Shown: positions 9,865-19,632 of the stretch, piece by piece
How positions within the stretch are numbered: position 1 is the stretch's first letter
Layout: each line of letters opens with the position of its first letter
Origin: Streptococcus sanguinis
GTDB taxonomy: Bacteria > Bacillota > Bacilli > Lactobacillales > Streptococcaceae
Assembly: GCF_019929225.1 (NCBI RefSeq)
Contig: NZ_JAHZPA010000008.1
Coordinates: forward strand, 1-64,000
Reading direction: 5' to 3'
DNA length: 64,000 nucleotides
Program-made: the position numbers and the translations under genes
The notes under the pieces: generated by a model
What the model saw: the letters and a program-made list of their open reading frames with translations, nothing else
Told to the model about the DNA's origin: nothing
Database searches by the model: none

Positions 9865-11383
9865 GCTGAAAATCTTACAGATTGGCTCAAGCGACTGGAG
9901 CAAGGAGCTTGACATTCCGGACAATATGGCCTGGTATTATTTCTTTCCTAACTCCAATCTGGCTATCAAAAAGGTCATGGAGATGGATAAGATTGGCAAG
10001 TTTGATGCGATTCTGGTGGACGACCTGCGTCGGATTCCAGATTTGTTTATGATTGAGTCCAAGATTATTCCTTATACAGTTTTCTACGATCAGGAACAGG
10101 AAACCCAGGAAGCGGATATTGAGTACTTCCTCAAGCGTCACTGTGCTCAGCCAACGGATATGAGCGATCGAGCTGACCTGCTCCGCAAGCTGTCCAAGGC
10201 TCTCTTTTCCGGCCAGTATGGCGATAAGATGACCCCGCTTGATATGGTGGTCAGTCCCGGATTTCACGGGAAGATTTGCTACAATGGATATGAAAATCTA
10301 GAGCTGGAAGGTGACTTTGGTCAGGACTTTCAGCCTGTCCTCTCTTGGAAATACAATGTCGTGGCCAATGCCTCCAATCCAGTTGAGCTCTGGCTTGAGT
10401 ATGAAAAGGAAGGAAAGAGTGAACTGCGGCTGCGCCTCTATAACATCCAAGAAGGATCGACTGCGGACATTGCTCGCGAGACTATTTTCGCCGAAGAGGA
10501 CATGCGGGAATCCATGGTTCTGGACAATGACTTTACTTCCTATCTGGGCGTCAGTCTGGAGGCTAGAGGCGAGGGACGGATTCAGGTTGGTGCTCTGCAT
10601 CAGCGCCTGACCCGCTATGAGTTTGGCAAGTACGTCCTGGGTGGAAAGATTCTCCGCGATAGCCATCGACAAGAGATTAATTACTTCTTTTATCCAGGAG
10701 ATTTGAAGCCGCCTTTGGCTGTTTATTTCTCTGGTTACCGTCGGGCGGAAGGCTTTGAGGGCTTTGGGATGATGCGCAGTTTGGGCTGTCCTTTTCTCTT
10801 GTTTTCAGATCCGCGCGTGGATGGCGGTATGTTTTATCTAGGCAGTCAGGAGCTGGAGAGCGGTATTCATGAGATTATCCAAGAGCATCTGGACTATCTG
10901 GGCTTTACAGAGAGAGACCTTGTCATATCTGGCATGTCGATGGGGACCTACGGTGCTGTCTATTATGGTTCGGAGTTTCGTCCGCGAGCTATCGTTTTGT
11001 CCAAGCCCTTGGGAAATCTAGGAACTATTGCCCAACGTGGTCGTTTGCACTTGCCTAAGGTCTTTCCAACAGCTTTCGACGTCCTTCATCTCCACACAGG
11101 TGGCAAAGATCAGGAACACGTAGAGGAGCTGAATCATCGCTACTGGCGCAAAGTTGAGAAGGCTGATTTCAGCCGGACGACCTTTGGTATCGCCTATATG
11201 AAGGAAGAAGACTATGATCCGACGGCCTATGAGGACTTAGTAGCGGCTCTTCATCTGACCGAGGCCAAGCTGATCAGCAGAGGTGTTCCGGGACGTCATA
11301 ATGACGACTTAGCTGTGTCTGTGTCTTGGTTTATGAATTACTATCGAATGATATTGGAAAAGGAATTTGGGAGAAAGAAATGA
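9854..11383 (+). CDS. asp2: Accessory Sec protein Asp2 (acetyltransferase-like)
   Basis: 509 residues. The start MQNKLKILQIG was chosen because AAGGAGG ends seven bases before it; a longer frame from 9818 lacks such a site. The C-terminal half is an alpha/beta-hydrolase-like domain with the nucleophile motif SGMSMG (Ser362), Glu452 in MKEEDYD and His482 in GRHND. These match the positions I recall for the S. gordonii Asp2 triad (Ser362/Glu452/His482), which is needed to acetylate GlcNAc on the adhesin; Asp2 is also required for export. Overlaps asp1 by 11 nt and asp3 by 4 nt (ATGA). Confidence 0.92.
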   Translation: MQNKLKILQIGSSDWSKELDIPDNMAWYYFFPNSNLAIKKVMEMDKIGKFDAILVDDLRRIPDLFMIESKIIPYTVFYDQEQETQEADIEYFLKRHCAQPTDMSDRADLLRKLSKALFSGQYGDKMTPLDMVVSPGFHGKICYNGYENLELEGDFGQDFQPVLSWKYNVVANASNPVELWLEYEKEGKSELRLRLYNIQEGSTADIARETIFAEEDMRESMVLDNDFTSYLGVSLEARGEGRIQVGALHQRLTRYEFGKYVLGGKILRDSHRQEINYFFYPGDLKPPLAVYFSGYRRAEGFEGFGMMRSLGCPFLLFSDPRVDGGMFYLGSQELESGIHEIIQEHLDYLGFTERDLVISGMSMGTYGAVYYGSEFRPRAIVLSKPLGNLGTIAQRGRLHLPKVFPTAFDVLHLHTGGKDQEHVEELNHRYWRKVEKADFSRTTFGIAYMKEEDYDPTAYEDLVAALHLTEAKLISRGVPGRHNDDLAVSVSWFMNYYRMILEKEFGRKK

Positions 11384-11859
11384 AGATTCAAAAAAGAAAG
11401 GGCATATACTGGGGAGAGCTGAGAGGGGTTTCGGCAGCTGGTAAAATGACTGACTTTACCTATCTCTATGGAACTACCCTTATCATTCATTCCCCTTCAC
11501 ATATATTTTTTGAAAATAAACTGATGGCCTCCGGCCAGACCATCCATGAATGGTCTTCTAAATGGAACTATCAGCGAGACCGGCAGGTGCCTGCTCTCCC
11601 CTTGCTCAAAAAGGGAGCTTGCTATTGCCTATCTAGAGATATGACCACCTATCCTGAATCCAGCGTCTTTCTGAAAATCATCTTCTTTGACCGCTATGAG
11701 AAAGAAATCAGCAATCAAGTGGAGCGTTCGGAGAGTATGATCTTTACCTACCCAAACGAAGCCTATAGCTATAAGGTTCAGCTGCTGAGTGCAGGAGTTG
11801 AGTCCTTAGAGTTTCATTGCCTAAACATTGACCAAATCATAGAGGAGTCTGATGATTAA
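11380..11859 (+). CDS. asp3: Accessory Sec protein Asp3
   Basis: 159 residues from ATG at 11380, which shares ATGA with the asp2 stop; an upstream in-frame ATG at 11326 would lie deep inside asp2 and is less likely. Asp3 is a small beta-sandwich (carbohydrate-binding-module-like) subunit that binds unglycosylated or lightly glycosylated SRR protein and bridges Asp1/Asp2 to SecA2. It overlaps secA2 by 8 nt. Confidence 0.9.
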   Translation: MKIQKRKGIYWGELRGVSAAGKMTDFTYLYGTTLIIHSPSHIFFENKLMASGQTIHEWSSKWNYQRDRQVPALPLLKKGACYCLSRDMTTYPESSVFLKIIFFDRYEKEISNQVERSESMIFTYPNEAYSYKVQLLSAGVESLEFHCLNIDQIIEESDD

Positions 11860-14233
11860 AAATCATTTTCAAATTCAGCGCTTAAAGAAAATCTTAGCCA
11901 AAGTCAAGAGCTTTGAGTCAGAAATGGCTGGCTTGTCAGACGCTGAACTGCGAAAGAAAACACAGGAATTTAAGGAAAGACTGACCGCAGGTGAGACTTT
12001 AGACGACCTGCTGCCGGAGGCTTATGCTGTGGTGCGGGAAGCGGACAAGCGGGTGCTGGGCATGTTCCCCTACGATGTGCAGGTCATGGGGGCGATTGTT
12101 CTCCATGAGGGCAATGTCGCTGAGATGGCTACGGGAGAGGGCAAGACTCTGACGGCTACCATGCCGCTCTATCTCAATGCCCTGTCTGGTCAAGGAGCTA
12201 TGCTGGTGACCACCAATACCTATCTGGCTCTGCGGGATGCTCAGGAAATGGGGCAGGTCTATCGTTTTCTGGGGTTGACTATTGAGGCAGCGGTGGTAGC
12301 TGATGAGACTGAAAATTTGACGCCCAAGCAGAAGCGGCTGATTTATCAGGCGGATATTGTCTATACGACCAATAGTGCCTTGGGCTTTGACTATCTGATT
12401 GAAAATCTAGCAGAGAATAAGGATAGCCAATATCTTAGTCCTTTCAACTATGTCATCATAGACGAGATTGACTCCATCCTCTTAGACAGCGCTCAGGTAC
12501 CTTTGGTTATCTCTGGTGCTCCTCGGGTTCAGTCAAACTTCTATGGTATCATGGATACCTTCATTACGACTTTGAAAGAAGAAGAGGATTATCACTACGA
12601 TGACGAGAAAAATGAAGTCTGGCTGACATCCAAAGGTATTCTGGCAGCAGAGTCTTTTCTTGACTTGGAGCATCTTTTTTCTAAGGAAAATCAAGAGTTG
12701 GTCCGCCATCTCAATCTAGCCTTGCGGGCCCACAAGCTCTACAAGAAGGACAAGGATTATGTTGTCCGCCAGGGCGACAAAGAGGCAGAAGTCGTACTTT
12801 TGGACCGCTCAACCGGCCGTCTGCTGGAAATGACTCGGCTTCAGGGAGGCCAGCACCAGGCTATTGAGGCCAAGGAGCATGTCAAGCTGACGGAGGAAAC
12901 GCGTGCCATGGCATCCATCACTTATCAGAATCTCTTCCGGCTCTTCCGGAAAATCTCTGGTATGACCGGGACCGGCAAGGTGGTGGAGAGCGAGTTTATG
13001 GAAACTTACTCCATGTCTGTCATCAAGATTCCGACCAACCAGCCAGTTATTCGACAGGATTTGCCAGACCAGCTTTACCAAACCCTGCCAGAAAAAGTCT
13101 TTGCTTCTCTGGACGAGGTCAAGCACTACCATGCTCAATGCAATCCACTCTTGATTTTCACCGGCTCAGTGGAGATGTCAGAGATTTACTCTTCCCTACT
13201 GCTGAGAGAAGGCATCGCCCACAATCTGCTCAATGCCAACAATGCGGCGCGTGAGGCGCAGATCATCGCAGAGTCTGGGCAGAAAGGTGCTGTGACGGTG
13301 GCTACATCCATGGCCGGCCGCGGTACGGATATAAAGTTGGGACCGGGTGTCGCTGATTTGGGTGGTCTCGTGGTGATTGGTACTGAGCGGATGGAGAACC
13401 AGCGGATTGACCTACAGATTCGTGGCCGTTCAGGCCGCCAAGGTGATCCGGGAATTAGTAAGTTCTTCATCTCGCTAGAGGATGATCTGCTCAGGAAGTG
13501 GGGGCCAGATTGGCTCAAGAAGCTCTACAAGGACTACTCAACTGAAGAGGTTAAGCAGCATCCAGTCCAGCTGGGACAGCGCCGCTTTAGACGCTTAGTA
13601 GCTAAGGCCCAGAGAGCCAGCGAAAGCAGTGCCAAGATGTCCCGTCGGATGACGTTGGAATATGCCCAGTGTATGAAGATTCAGCGGGAGATTACCTATG
13701 CTGAGCGCAATCGTCTGATTCAAGCTGAAGAGCGGATTGATGAAGAAATCAGCCGTGTCCTCAGTCAGGTCATTCATCAGGCGGCCTATGAGCAGTCCTA
13801 TGAGACGCGAGCTGACCTCTATCGCTTTATTTTAGACCATTTCAGCTATCATGCTGAGCGTATTCCTTATGATTTTGATATTTATTCGCCGGAGAAAATT
13901 GCAGAGCTCTTGCAGGATATTGCCGAGCAGGAATTGCAGGCAAAGAAAGCCTATCTCAAGTCTGACAAGCTCTTTACCCATTTTCAACGGGTCTCCGTTC
14001 TCAAGGCTATTGATGAGAACTGGGTCGAGCAGGTAGACTATCTGCAGCAGCTCAAGACGGCCTTGAGCGGTCAGCATTTCTCTATGAAAAATCCTCTGGT
14101 AGAATACTACCAAGAGGCTTACGATGGCTTTGAATATATGAAGGAGCGCATGAAGCAGCAGATTGTCAAGAATCTTTTAATGAGTGAATTGGCACTCAAC
14201 CCTAGAGGAGAAGTCATCATGTACTTCCCGTAA
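11852..14233 (+). CDS. secA2: Accessory Sec ATPase SecA2
   Basis: 793 residues, shorter than SecA1 and without the C-terminal zinc-binding tail. DEAD-type motor: Walker A GEGKT at residues 95-99, Walker B DEID at 204-207, and the helicase motif near residues 482-492 ([11 protein letters not shown]) plus the [11 protein letters not shown] motif. It drives export of the SRR adhesin through SecY2 and contacts Asp3. The start overlaps asp3 and follows GAGGAG. The gap to gtfA is 12 nt. Confidence 0.95.
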   Translation: MIKNHFQIQRLKKILAKVKSFESEMAGLSDAELRKKTQEFKERLTAGETLDDLLPEAYAVVREADKRVLGMFPYDVQVMGAIVLHEGNVAEMATGEGKTLTATMPLYLNALSGQGAMLVTTNTYLALRDAQEMGQVYRFLGLTIEAAVVADETENLTPKQKRLIYQADIVYTTNSALGFDYLIENLAENKDSQYLSPFNYVIIDEIDSILLDSAQVPLVISGAPRVQSNFYGIMDTFITTLKEEEDYHYDDEKNEVWLTSKGILAAESFLDLEHLFSKENQELVRHLNLALRAHKLYKKDKDYVVRQGDKEAEVVLLDRSTGRLLEMTRLQGGQHQAIEAKEHVKLTEETRAMASITYQNLFRLFRKISGMTGTGKVVESEFMETYSMSVIKIPTNQPVIRQDLPDQLYQTLPEKVFASLDEVKHYHAQCNPLLIFTGSVEMSEIYSSLLLREGIAHNLLNANNAAREAQIIAESGQKGAVTVATSMAGRGTDIKLGPGVADLGGLVVIGTERMENQRIDLQIRGRSGRQGDPGISKFFISLEDDLLRKWGPDWLKKLYKDYSTEEVKQHPVQLGQRRFRRLVAKAQRASESSAKMSRRMTLEYAQCMKIQREITYAERNRLIQAEERIDEEISRVLSQVIHQAAYEQSYETRADLYRFILDHFSYHAERIPYDFDIYSPEKIAELLQDIAEQELQAKKAYLKSDKLFTHFQRVSVLKAIDENWVEQVDYLQQLKTALSGQHFSMKNPLVEYYQEAYDGFEYMKERMKQQIVKNLLMSELALNPRGEVIMYFP

Positions 14234-14245
14234 GACGAGGAGAAT

Positions 14246-15766
14246 ATGACAGTATATAACATCAACTTAGGCATCGGCTGGGCCAGCAGCGGTGTAGAAT
14301 ACGCCCAAGCTTATCGGGCCCAGCTTCTGCGCAGGATCCAGCAGCCGGCTAAGTTTGTCTTTATGGATATGATTTTAGCGGATAATATCCAGCATTTGAC
14401 GGAAAATATCGGTTTTCTGGATGAGGAAGTTATCTGGCTTTATAATTACTTTACTGATATCAAGATTGCACCGACGACGGTGACGCTGGACCAGGTGCTG
14501 GCTCAAGTCGCAGGTCAGCCGGAGCGCTCGGAGAGAGAGGGCAAGATTGTCCGCTATTTCTACCCGCAGGATGATCAGTTTATCACTTGCTACCTGCGGC
14601 AGGAAGATCAGGACTTTGTTGAGCATGTAGAGTATGTCTCGCGGGGGAGATTGATTCGCAAGGATTATTTCTCCTATGTCCGTTATGCTAGTGAATACTT
14701 CGCCCCCCACAATGACGCTGCAACTCTCTACCAGCGCCGTTTTTACCATGAAGACGGCAGTGTGGCTTATGATATGCTGATAGAGGGTGGTCAGGAAGAG
14801 CTCTATCGCTTTCCAGATCGGATTTTCTATTCCAAGGCTGAGCTGGTCCGCTATTTTCTCCAGTGTTTGCAGCTGCAGGCAGATGATGTAGTTATCTTGG
14901 ATAGGGAGACAGGGATTGGTCAGGTTGTCTTTGAGGAGAGTCAGAAGGCTAAGCTGGGAGTAGTGGTCCATGCGGAGCATTTTAGTGAAAATGCCAGCAG
15001 TGACGACTACATTCTCTGGAACAATTTCTATGACTACCAGTTTACCAATGCTGACAAGGTGGACTTTTTCATCGTGGCAACTGAGGCTCAGAAAACGATT
15101 CTAGAGCAGCAGTTCCAGCATTACTCGGACAAGCGGCCCAAGATTGTCACCATACCGGTGGGCAGTCTTGGCCAGCTGACTTATCCCAAAGAGCCTCGCA
15201 AGCCTTTCTCCATGATTACGGCTTCGCGTCTCGCTACGGAAAAGCATATCGATTGGCTAGTGGCAGCGACTGTCCAAGCCCACGCCCAGCTACCTGAGCT
15301 GACTCTTGATATTTACGGTAAGGGGGGCGAAGAGGAGAAGCTGCGACGTAGGATTGAGGAAGCAGGAGCTCAAGACTACATTCGGCTTAAAGGGCATGCA
15401 GATTTGAGTCAGATTTATGCAGGCTATGAGCTTTATCTGACAGCTTCAACCAGTGAAGGCTTTGGTTTGACTCTCATGGAAGCGGTCGGATCAGGTCTGC
15501 CTCTCATCGGCTTTGATGTCCGCTATGGCAATCAGACTTTTATCGATGATGGTAAAAATGGCTATCTGCTGCCGGTCAGTTCCAATCAGGTCGAGGACCA
15601 GATTATTGCTGCTTTTGTGGAGAAAATAATAGCTCTCTTTAGCCAAGGACGCCAGCAGGAGATGAGCCAACACTCTTATCAAGTGGCCGAGAATTATTTG
15701 ACTAGCCGGGTTGAAGCGGCTTGGTCCCAGCTTTTAAAGGAGGTCAGAGATGATTCAGCTCTTTGA
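14246..15766 (+). CDS. gtfA: SRR O-GlcNAc transferase catalytic subunit GtfA
   Basis: 506 residues, GT-B fold, GT4 family. The EX7E motif is seen at Glu404...Glu412 in EGFGLTLME, the usual retaining nucleotide-sugar site; the middle region carries the beta-rich substrate-binding insert of this family (DUF1975). It transfers GlcNAc to Ser/Thr of the adhesin, and needs GtfB for activity. The last 17 nt overlap gtfB. Also called Gtf1 in S. parasanguinis. Confidence 0.93.
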   Translation: MTVYNINLGIGWASSGVEYAQAYRAQLLRRIQQPAKFVFMDMILADNIQHLTENIGFLDEEVIWLYNYFTDIKIAPTTVTLDQVLAQVAGQPERSEREGKIVRYFYPQDDQFITCYLRQEDQDFVEHVEYVSRGRLIRKDYFSYVRYASEYFAPHNDAATLYQRRFYHEDGSVAYDMLIEGGQEELYRFPDRIFYSKAELVRYFLQCLQLQADDVVILDRETGIGQVVFEESQKAKLGVVVHAEHFSENASSDDYILWNNFYDYQFTNADKVDFFIVATEAQKTILEQQFQHYSDKRPKIVTIPVGSLGQLTYPKEPRKPFSMITASRLATEKHIDWLVAATVQAHAQLPELTLDIYGKGGEEEKLRRRIEEAGAQDYIRLKGHADLSQIYAGYELYLTASTSEGFGLTLMEAVGSGLPLIGFDVRYGNQTFIDDGKNGYLLPVSSNQVEDQIIAAFVEKIIALFSQGRQQEMSQHSYQVAENYLTSRVEAAWSQLLKEVRDDSAL

Positions 15767-17102
15767 TTATTACAATCAGGAAACCCAGGATCTGCATGAT
15801 TCCCTCCTTGCAGCTGGCTATGACTGTCCGACCATTGTCATTGAGGCCAATGGCTTTCTCCCGGACGATATGATTTCCCCCTATACTTATTTTTTAGGGG
15901 ATGAAGAGGGAGTAGACCACCCGCTTTTTTTCAATCAAGTGCCAGTGCCCCCTTTCTGGGAAATCACAGGTGACCATCAGTCGGCGCGTGTCAGTGACAT
16001 GGGAGAAGAAAGAGCACGGATTCACTATGCAAGTCAGGCCAAGGGTCGCTTGGTCAAACAGGTGGATTGGCTGGATAAAAAAGGCCAGCTGCGACTGAGT
16101 GAGCGCTATAATAAGCAAGGCCGCTGCTTTGCCAAAACAGCCTATAAATCAGGCCAGGAGGCTTTCAACACAACCTACTATAGCACAGACGGTCAGGAGC
16201 GCATCGTGGAAAATCATGCCACTGGTGACATCATCCTGACTCTGGACCAAGAGCCCTTGCGGATTTTTAAAAGCCGAGTAGATTTTATCCATTTCTTTTT
16301 AGAGCGGCTAGACTTTGACTTGGATCACATTCTCTTTAATTCGCTGGCTTATTCTTTCCTAGTTTCCCACAGCTTGACAGGCCGAGCTGGGCAGGATATT
16401 CTCTTTTGGCAGGAACCTCTGTATGATGAGCTTCCGGGCAATATGCAGCTGATTCTGGAAAACAGTCAGCTGCGGGCGCAGACCATTGTCATTCCAGATT
16501 TAGCAACTTATGAAAAGGCCAAGAGTCTGGCTGCAGCTGACCAGCAGCAGAAGTTCCTGCATCTGGGCTATCATTATGACTTCAAGCGGGACAACTACCT
16601 ACGAAAAGATGCTTTAATCCTGACCCATTCGGATCAGATTGAAGGCTTAGAGACCTTGGTTCAGTCCCTGCCGCAGCTAGTCTTTCGAATTGCTGCCCTT
16701 ACGGAAATGTCACCTAAACTCTTGTCTATGCTGTCCTATAAGAATGTAGTCCTTTATCAAAATGCCAGTCTCAAGCAAATTGAGCAGCTCTACTTGGAAT
16801 CAGACATTTATCTGGACATCAATCACGGCGGTCAGGTCCTGCAGGCAGTACGTAAGGCTTTTGAGAACAATCTCTTGATTCTAGGCTTTGAGCAGACCCT
16901 GCATGACAGACACTACATTGTCCAACAGCATATTTTTGACAGCAGCCAGCCAACTCAACTGGCGTCAACTCTGGAAGAAGCCTTATCTGGTGTCGAGCAG
17001 ATGCGGTCAGCCTTGCAAGCTCAAGGCCGACATGCCAATGATGTACCCGTCAGTCTTTATCAGGAGACTCTCCAAAGCTTGTTAGGAGGTCAGCATGGCT
17101 AA
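15750..17102 (+). CDS. gtfB: SRR O-GlcNAc transferase co-activator GtfB
   Basis: 450 residues. Homologous fold to GtfA but without a clear EX7E site, as expected for the substrate-binding partner (Gtf2). The N-terminal half is a beta-rich SRR-binding region; the C-terminal half (about 287-440) contains QSLP, TEM, LDINHG and GFEQT motifs that also appear in the two inter-domain modules of Gly. Preceded by AAAGGAGG. It overlaps asp4 by 8 nt. Confidence 0.92.
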   Translation: MIQLFDYYNQETQDLHDSLLAAGYDCPTIVIEANGFLPDDMISPYTYFLGDEEGVDHPLFFNQVPVPPFWEITGDHQSARVSDMGEERARIHYASQAKGRLVKQVDWLDKKGQLRLSERYNKQGRCFAKTAYKSGQEAFNTTYYSTDGQERIVENHATGDIILTLDQEPLRIFKSRVDFIHFFLERLDFDLDHILFNSLAYSFLVSHSLTGRAGQDILFWQEPLYDELPGNMQLILENSQLRAQTIVIPDLATYEKAKSLAAADQQQKFLHLGYHYDFKRDNYLRKDALILTHSDQIEGLETLVQSLPQLVFRIAALTEMSPKLLSMLSYKNVVLYQNASLKQIEQLYLESDIYLDINHGGQVLQAVRKAFENNLLILGFEQTLHDRHYIVQQHIFDSSQPTQLASTLEEALSGVEQMRSALQAQGRHANDVPVSLYQETLQSLLGGQHG

Positions 17103-17277
17103 AAAAGATTTATTTCATAAGGATATTGAGGGACGGTTAGATGAGCTCAAGCATGGCAAGCCCAAGAAAGAAAAGGCCAGCTTGGGGGAAAACCTCAACA
17201 AAGCCTTTGTCATCGTCTTGGGCTTGATGATCTTGATTGGCTTGATTTTTACATTGATTGGAGCCTTGAGGAAATAA
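17095..17277 (+). CDS. asp4: Accessory Sec protein Asp4 (SecE-like)
   Basis: 60 residues: a charged N-terminal half rich in Lys (cytosolic amphipathic region) and one C-terminal membrane helix (residues 36-57). The layout matches SecE, and Asp4 in S. gordonii is essential for GspB export. The AGGAGG site lies inside the gtfB end. Confidence 0.9.
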   Translation: MAKKDLFHKDIEGRLDELKHGKPKKEKASLGENLNKAFVIVLGLMILIGLIFTLIGALRK

Positions 17278-17278
17278 A

Positions 17279-17500
17279 ATGCAAACAATATTGATTACAC
17301 TTACAATTGTAGCAGCCCTTGTCTTGATTTTGCTGGTTAGTCTTCTTCCCAGAGAAAACCAGCAATTTTACAGAGACACCAATACATCGATTGGCAAGTC
17401 AGGCTACTGGGAAACCCATATCGCAAAGAAAATCTTAGTTCTTTTGGCAAGTCTTGCCCTGATTGTGCTCATGATTTTCTTTATGATTCAATCCATCTAG
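17279..17500 (+). CDS. asp5: Accessory Sec protein Asp5 (SecG-like)
   Basis: 73 residues with two membrane helices (about 4-24 and 49-71) joined by a polar loop, the SecG layout. It completes the SecY2-Asp4-Asp5 channel. Starts 1 nt after the asp4 stop; an intrinsic terminator follows 45 nt after its stop, closing the operon. Confidence 0.88.
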   Translation: MQTILITLTIVAALVLILLVSLLPRENQQFYRDTNTSIGKSGYWETHIAKKILVLLASLALIVLMIFFMIQSI

Positions 17501-17544
17501 CATCTGTCTAGGAAGCTACTCAGACGACTGCTAAATAAGAAAGA

Positions 17545-17576
17545 CCCTCTATTGCAGACAATAGAGGGAATTTTTA
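17545..17576 (+). terminator. Terminator of the accessory Sec operon
   Basis: Perfect 10-bp stem CCCTCTATTG / CAATAGAGGG, 4-nt loop, T run after two bases. Confidence 0.92.
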
Positions 17577-17673
17577 TAAGCAAATTTTGGATGTAAAGGT
17601 TTTAATTTCTGAAAGCACCTTGATATTTTTCTGAAAAGGAGTAAACTGGATATACAAGTGATGGAGGTTTGGT

Positions 17674-18054
17674 ATGAAATTATACGTTCAGTTGATGATT
17701 ATTTTTATGATTTCCCTCGTTGGAGAAGGAATTTCAAGTGTTTTCCACCTACCTGTTCCAGGCAGTATCATAGGTCTGGTTTTGCTGTTTTTAGCTCTGC
17801 AGTTCAAGATCTTGCGCCTACGCCATATCAGTATGGTTGGCAATTTTCTTTTGGCGAATATGACCATTCTTTTTCTGCCTCCAGCAGTTGGTATCATGGA
17901 TAAATTTCAGGTCATCGCGCCTTATCTGCTGCCGATTATTTTGATTGTTTTAGGAGCAATTGTGCTTAATGTCTGCGTGATTGCAGTTGTGGTGCAGCTG
18001 ATTAAGACTCGTTTTGAAGGAGATTATGAGGAAGGAGACGCCAGCAATGTCTGA
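17674..18054 (+). CDS. CidA/LrgA family holin-like membrane protein
   Basis: 126 residues with four hydrophobic segments; the PVPGSIIGL motif near residues 28-36 is characteristic of CidA/LrgA. Together with the downstream LrgB partner it modulates murein hydrolase activity, autolysis and, in streptococci, pyruvate flux and stress response. Start chosen for the TGGAGG six bases upstream. It overlaps the next gene by 8 nt. No lytST regulators are adjacent, and sequence alone does not tell whether this is the lrg or the cid copy. Confidence 0.85.
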   Translation: MKLYVQLMIIFMISLVGEGISSVFHLPVPGSIIGLVLLFLALQFKILRLRHISMVGNFLLANMTILFLPPAVGIMDKFQVIAPYLLPIILIVLGAIVLNVCVIAVVVQLIKTRFEGDYEEGDASNV

Positions 18055-18742
18055 TTTATGGAGCAACCCTCTCTTTGGCCTTGCCTTGTCTATCTTGGCC
18101 TATCTGTTCGGCCTATTGATTTTTCGGAGATTTCCTCATCCCTTGACAACTCCTTTGCTGATTGCAGCAGTTTTGGTTATTGCTTTTTTGAAATTAACCG
18201 GTATTTCCTACAAGGATTACTATGTCGGCGGCTCCTATTTAAACAACCTAATTGTGCCATCTACGGTTGCTTTGGGGATTCCGCTTTACAAGACTTTTCA
18301 TTTGATGAAGCACCATGCGCGCAGTATTTTGATTGGGACCTTTGCGGCGGTTGTAGTCAATACCAGCTTTACGGCTCTGCTGGCTAAGTTTTTCGGCATG
18401 GATTTCTTTCTGGCTGTTTCTCTTTTTCCGAAATCTGTCACAACGGCCATGGCTGTCGGCATCACAGACAAGCTGCAAGGTCTTGCTACAGTGACATTAG
18501 TGGTGGTTGTTGCGACGGGCATTCTGACCAGTGTCTTGGGGCCAACGCTTCTTAAGCTCTTAAAAATCACAGACCCAGTAGCTATCGGTCTAGCTTTAGG
18601 TGGAACTGGCCATGCGGTAGGAACGGGAACCGCCTTTAAATACGGACAGGTCGCCGGAGCTATGGCAGGACTTGCGATTGGCGTGACCGGCCTCATGTAC
18701 GTTCTGGTCAGCCCCATCGTGGCAGCGATTATTCTGAAGTAA
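18047..18742 (+). CDS. LrgB/CidB family membrane protein
   Basis: 231 residues starting at MSDLWSNPLFG, preceded by GAAGGAGA; the frame extends to 18014 but without a better site. Six or more membrane segments; the SLFPKSVTTAMAVGI and GTGHAVGTGTAF motifs are the LrgB signatures. Partner of the upstream CidA/LrgA protein; overlapping genes indicate translational coupling. A bidirectional terminator follows immediately. Confidence 0.9.
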   Translation: MSDLWSNPLFGLALSILAYLFGLLIFRRFPHPLTTPLLIAAVLVIAFLKLTGISYKDYYVGGSYLNNLIVPSTVALGIPLYKTFHLMKHHARSILIGTFAAVVVNTSFTALLAKFFGMDFFLAVSLFPKSVTTAMAVGITDKLQGLATVTLVVVVATGILTSVLGPTLLKLLKITDPVAIGLALGGTGHAVGTGTAFKYGQVAGAMAGLAIGVTGLMYVLVSPIVAAIILK

Positions 18743-18747
18743 AAATA

Positions 18748-18786
18748 AACAAGGTTGAAACAAAACGTTTCAACCTTGTTTTGCTT
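18748..18786. terminator. Bidirectional terminator between lrgB-like gene and ABC permease
   Basis: Perfect 14-bp stem (AACAAGGTTGAAAC / GTTTCAACCTTGTT) with a 5-nt loop, T-rich on both strands, serving the convergent genes on each side. Confidence 0.9.
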
Positions 18787-19618
18787 ATTGAAGATTTAGT
18801 TTGTTTTTTACAATGGCATAGATTGTAAAATAGAAACCGAAAATTTTGACCAGCTCAAAGACGACTCTGATAATAATGAAGCCATCTAGCATCTGTTCAA
18901 ATTCCGAAGAGGAGTAACTGTAATCATATAAACTAAGTAGTCCATATGAATCAAAAGAACTAGGTAATAAGAGTGACAGGACTGCCAGAACAGTCCAAAT
19001 CAAAAATCCAAAGAGCACAGCCATCATAATCCGATTCTTCTTGAAAAGCTGTCCGACTGAGATTGCTAGGTAAAAGAAGAGGATACCAGAAAGGATTTGA
19101 AGGAGATTAAGGAAGCCGTATTTGACAATCCATAGCCACAAATCTGGTATTTCACCAATAAATTTAAAAATCTCATCGAATGAATAGCCTACAAGGGGAA
19201 GCGCAATGCCAAAGATGACTAAACCACTAATAAACATGGTCAGCATACACAAGAGGGTCCAAACAAATGCGGAAAGAAGCTTGGACAGAAGAATCTGATG
19301 CGGGGTGACCGGCAAGGTCCAAGTCAGGTAGCCTTCTCTCCCAAAGACATTTTTATAAAATCGACGGATAATAATGATGGTATTGGATAGAAAGACTGCG
19401 CAAGATGCAGAAAACAGCAAGAGAAATAGTAGATAGAAAGTGATAATAACACCACTAATAGACAATGGATGTTCACTATAGCGATTCATTGCCTCAGGTC
19501 TTAAGATGCTGCCAGCTATGATTCCCATAAAGACTGATAGAGTGAGAAGAATGGCAAAGGTGATACAATACCATTTGTAATTAGACTTAAAGTCGTATTT
19601 AAACAGTTTTCCAAACAT
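18785..19618 (-). CDS. ABC-2 type transporter permease
   Basis: 277 residues with about six membrane segments in the ABC-2/BcrB-like arrangement, starting MFGKLFKYDFKSNYKWY. It lies 14 nt downstream of the ATPase gene on the same strand and is its membrane partner. The substrate is unknown; such pairs often export peptides, lipids or antibiotics. Confidence 0.8.
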   Translation of the reverse strand: MFGKLFKYDFKSNYKWYCITFAILLTLSVFMGIIAGSILRPEAMNRYSEHPLSISGVIITFYLLFLLLFSASCAVFLSNTIIIIRRFYKNVFGREGYLTWTLPVTPHQILLSKLLSAFVWTLLCMLTMFISGLVIFGIALPLVGYSFDEIFKFIGEIPDLWLWIVKYGFLNLLQILSGILFFYLAISVGQLFKKNRIMMAVLFGFLIWTVLAVLSLLLPSSFDSYGLLSLYDYSYSSSEFEQMLDGFIIIRVVFELVKIFGFYFTIYAIVKNKLNLQ

Positions 19619-19632
19619 ATAATGAAGACCTC

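Noticed and set aside
14375-14980. 201-codon frame antisense to gtfA, and a similar 252-codon frame antisense to dnaE (21517-22275)
   Set aside because: Both lie wholly inside well-recognised genes, lack start signals and have no recognisable motifs.
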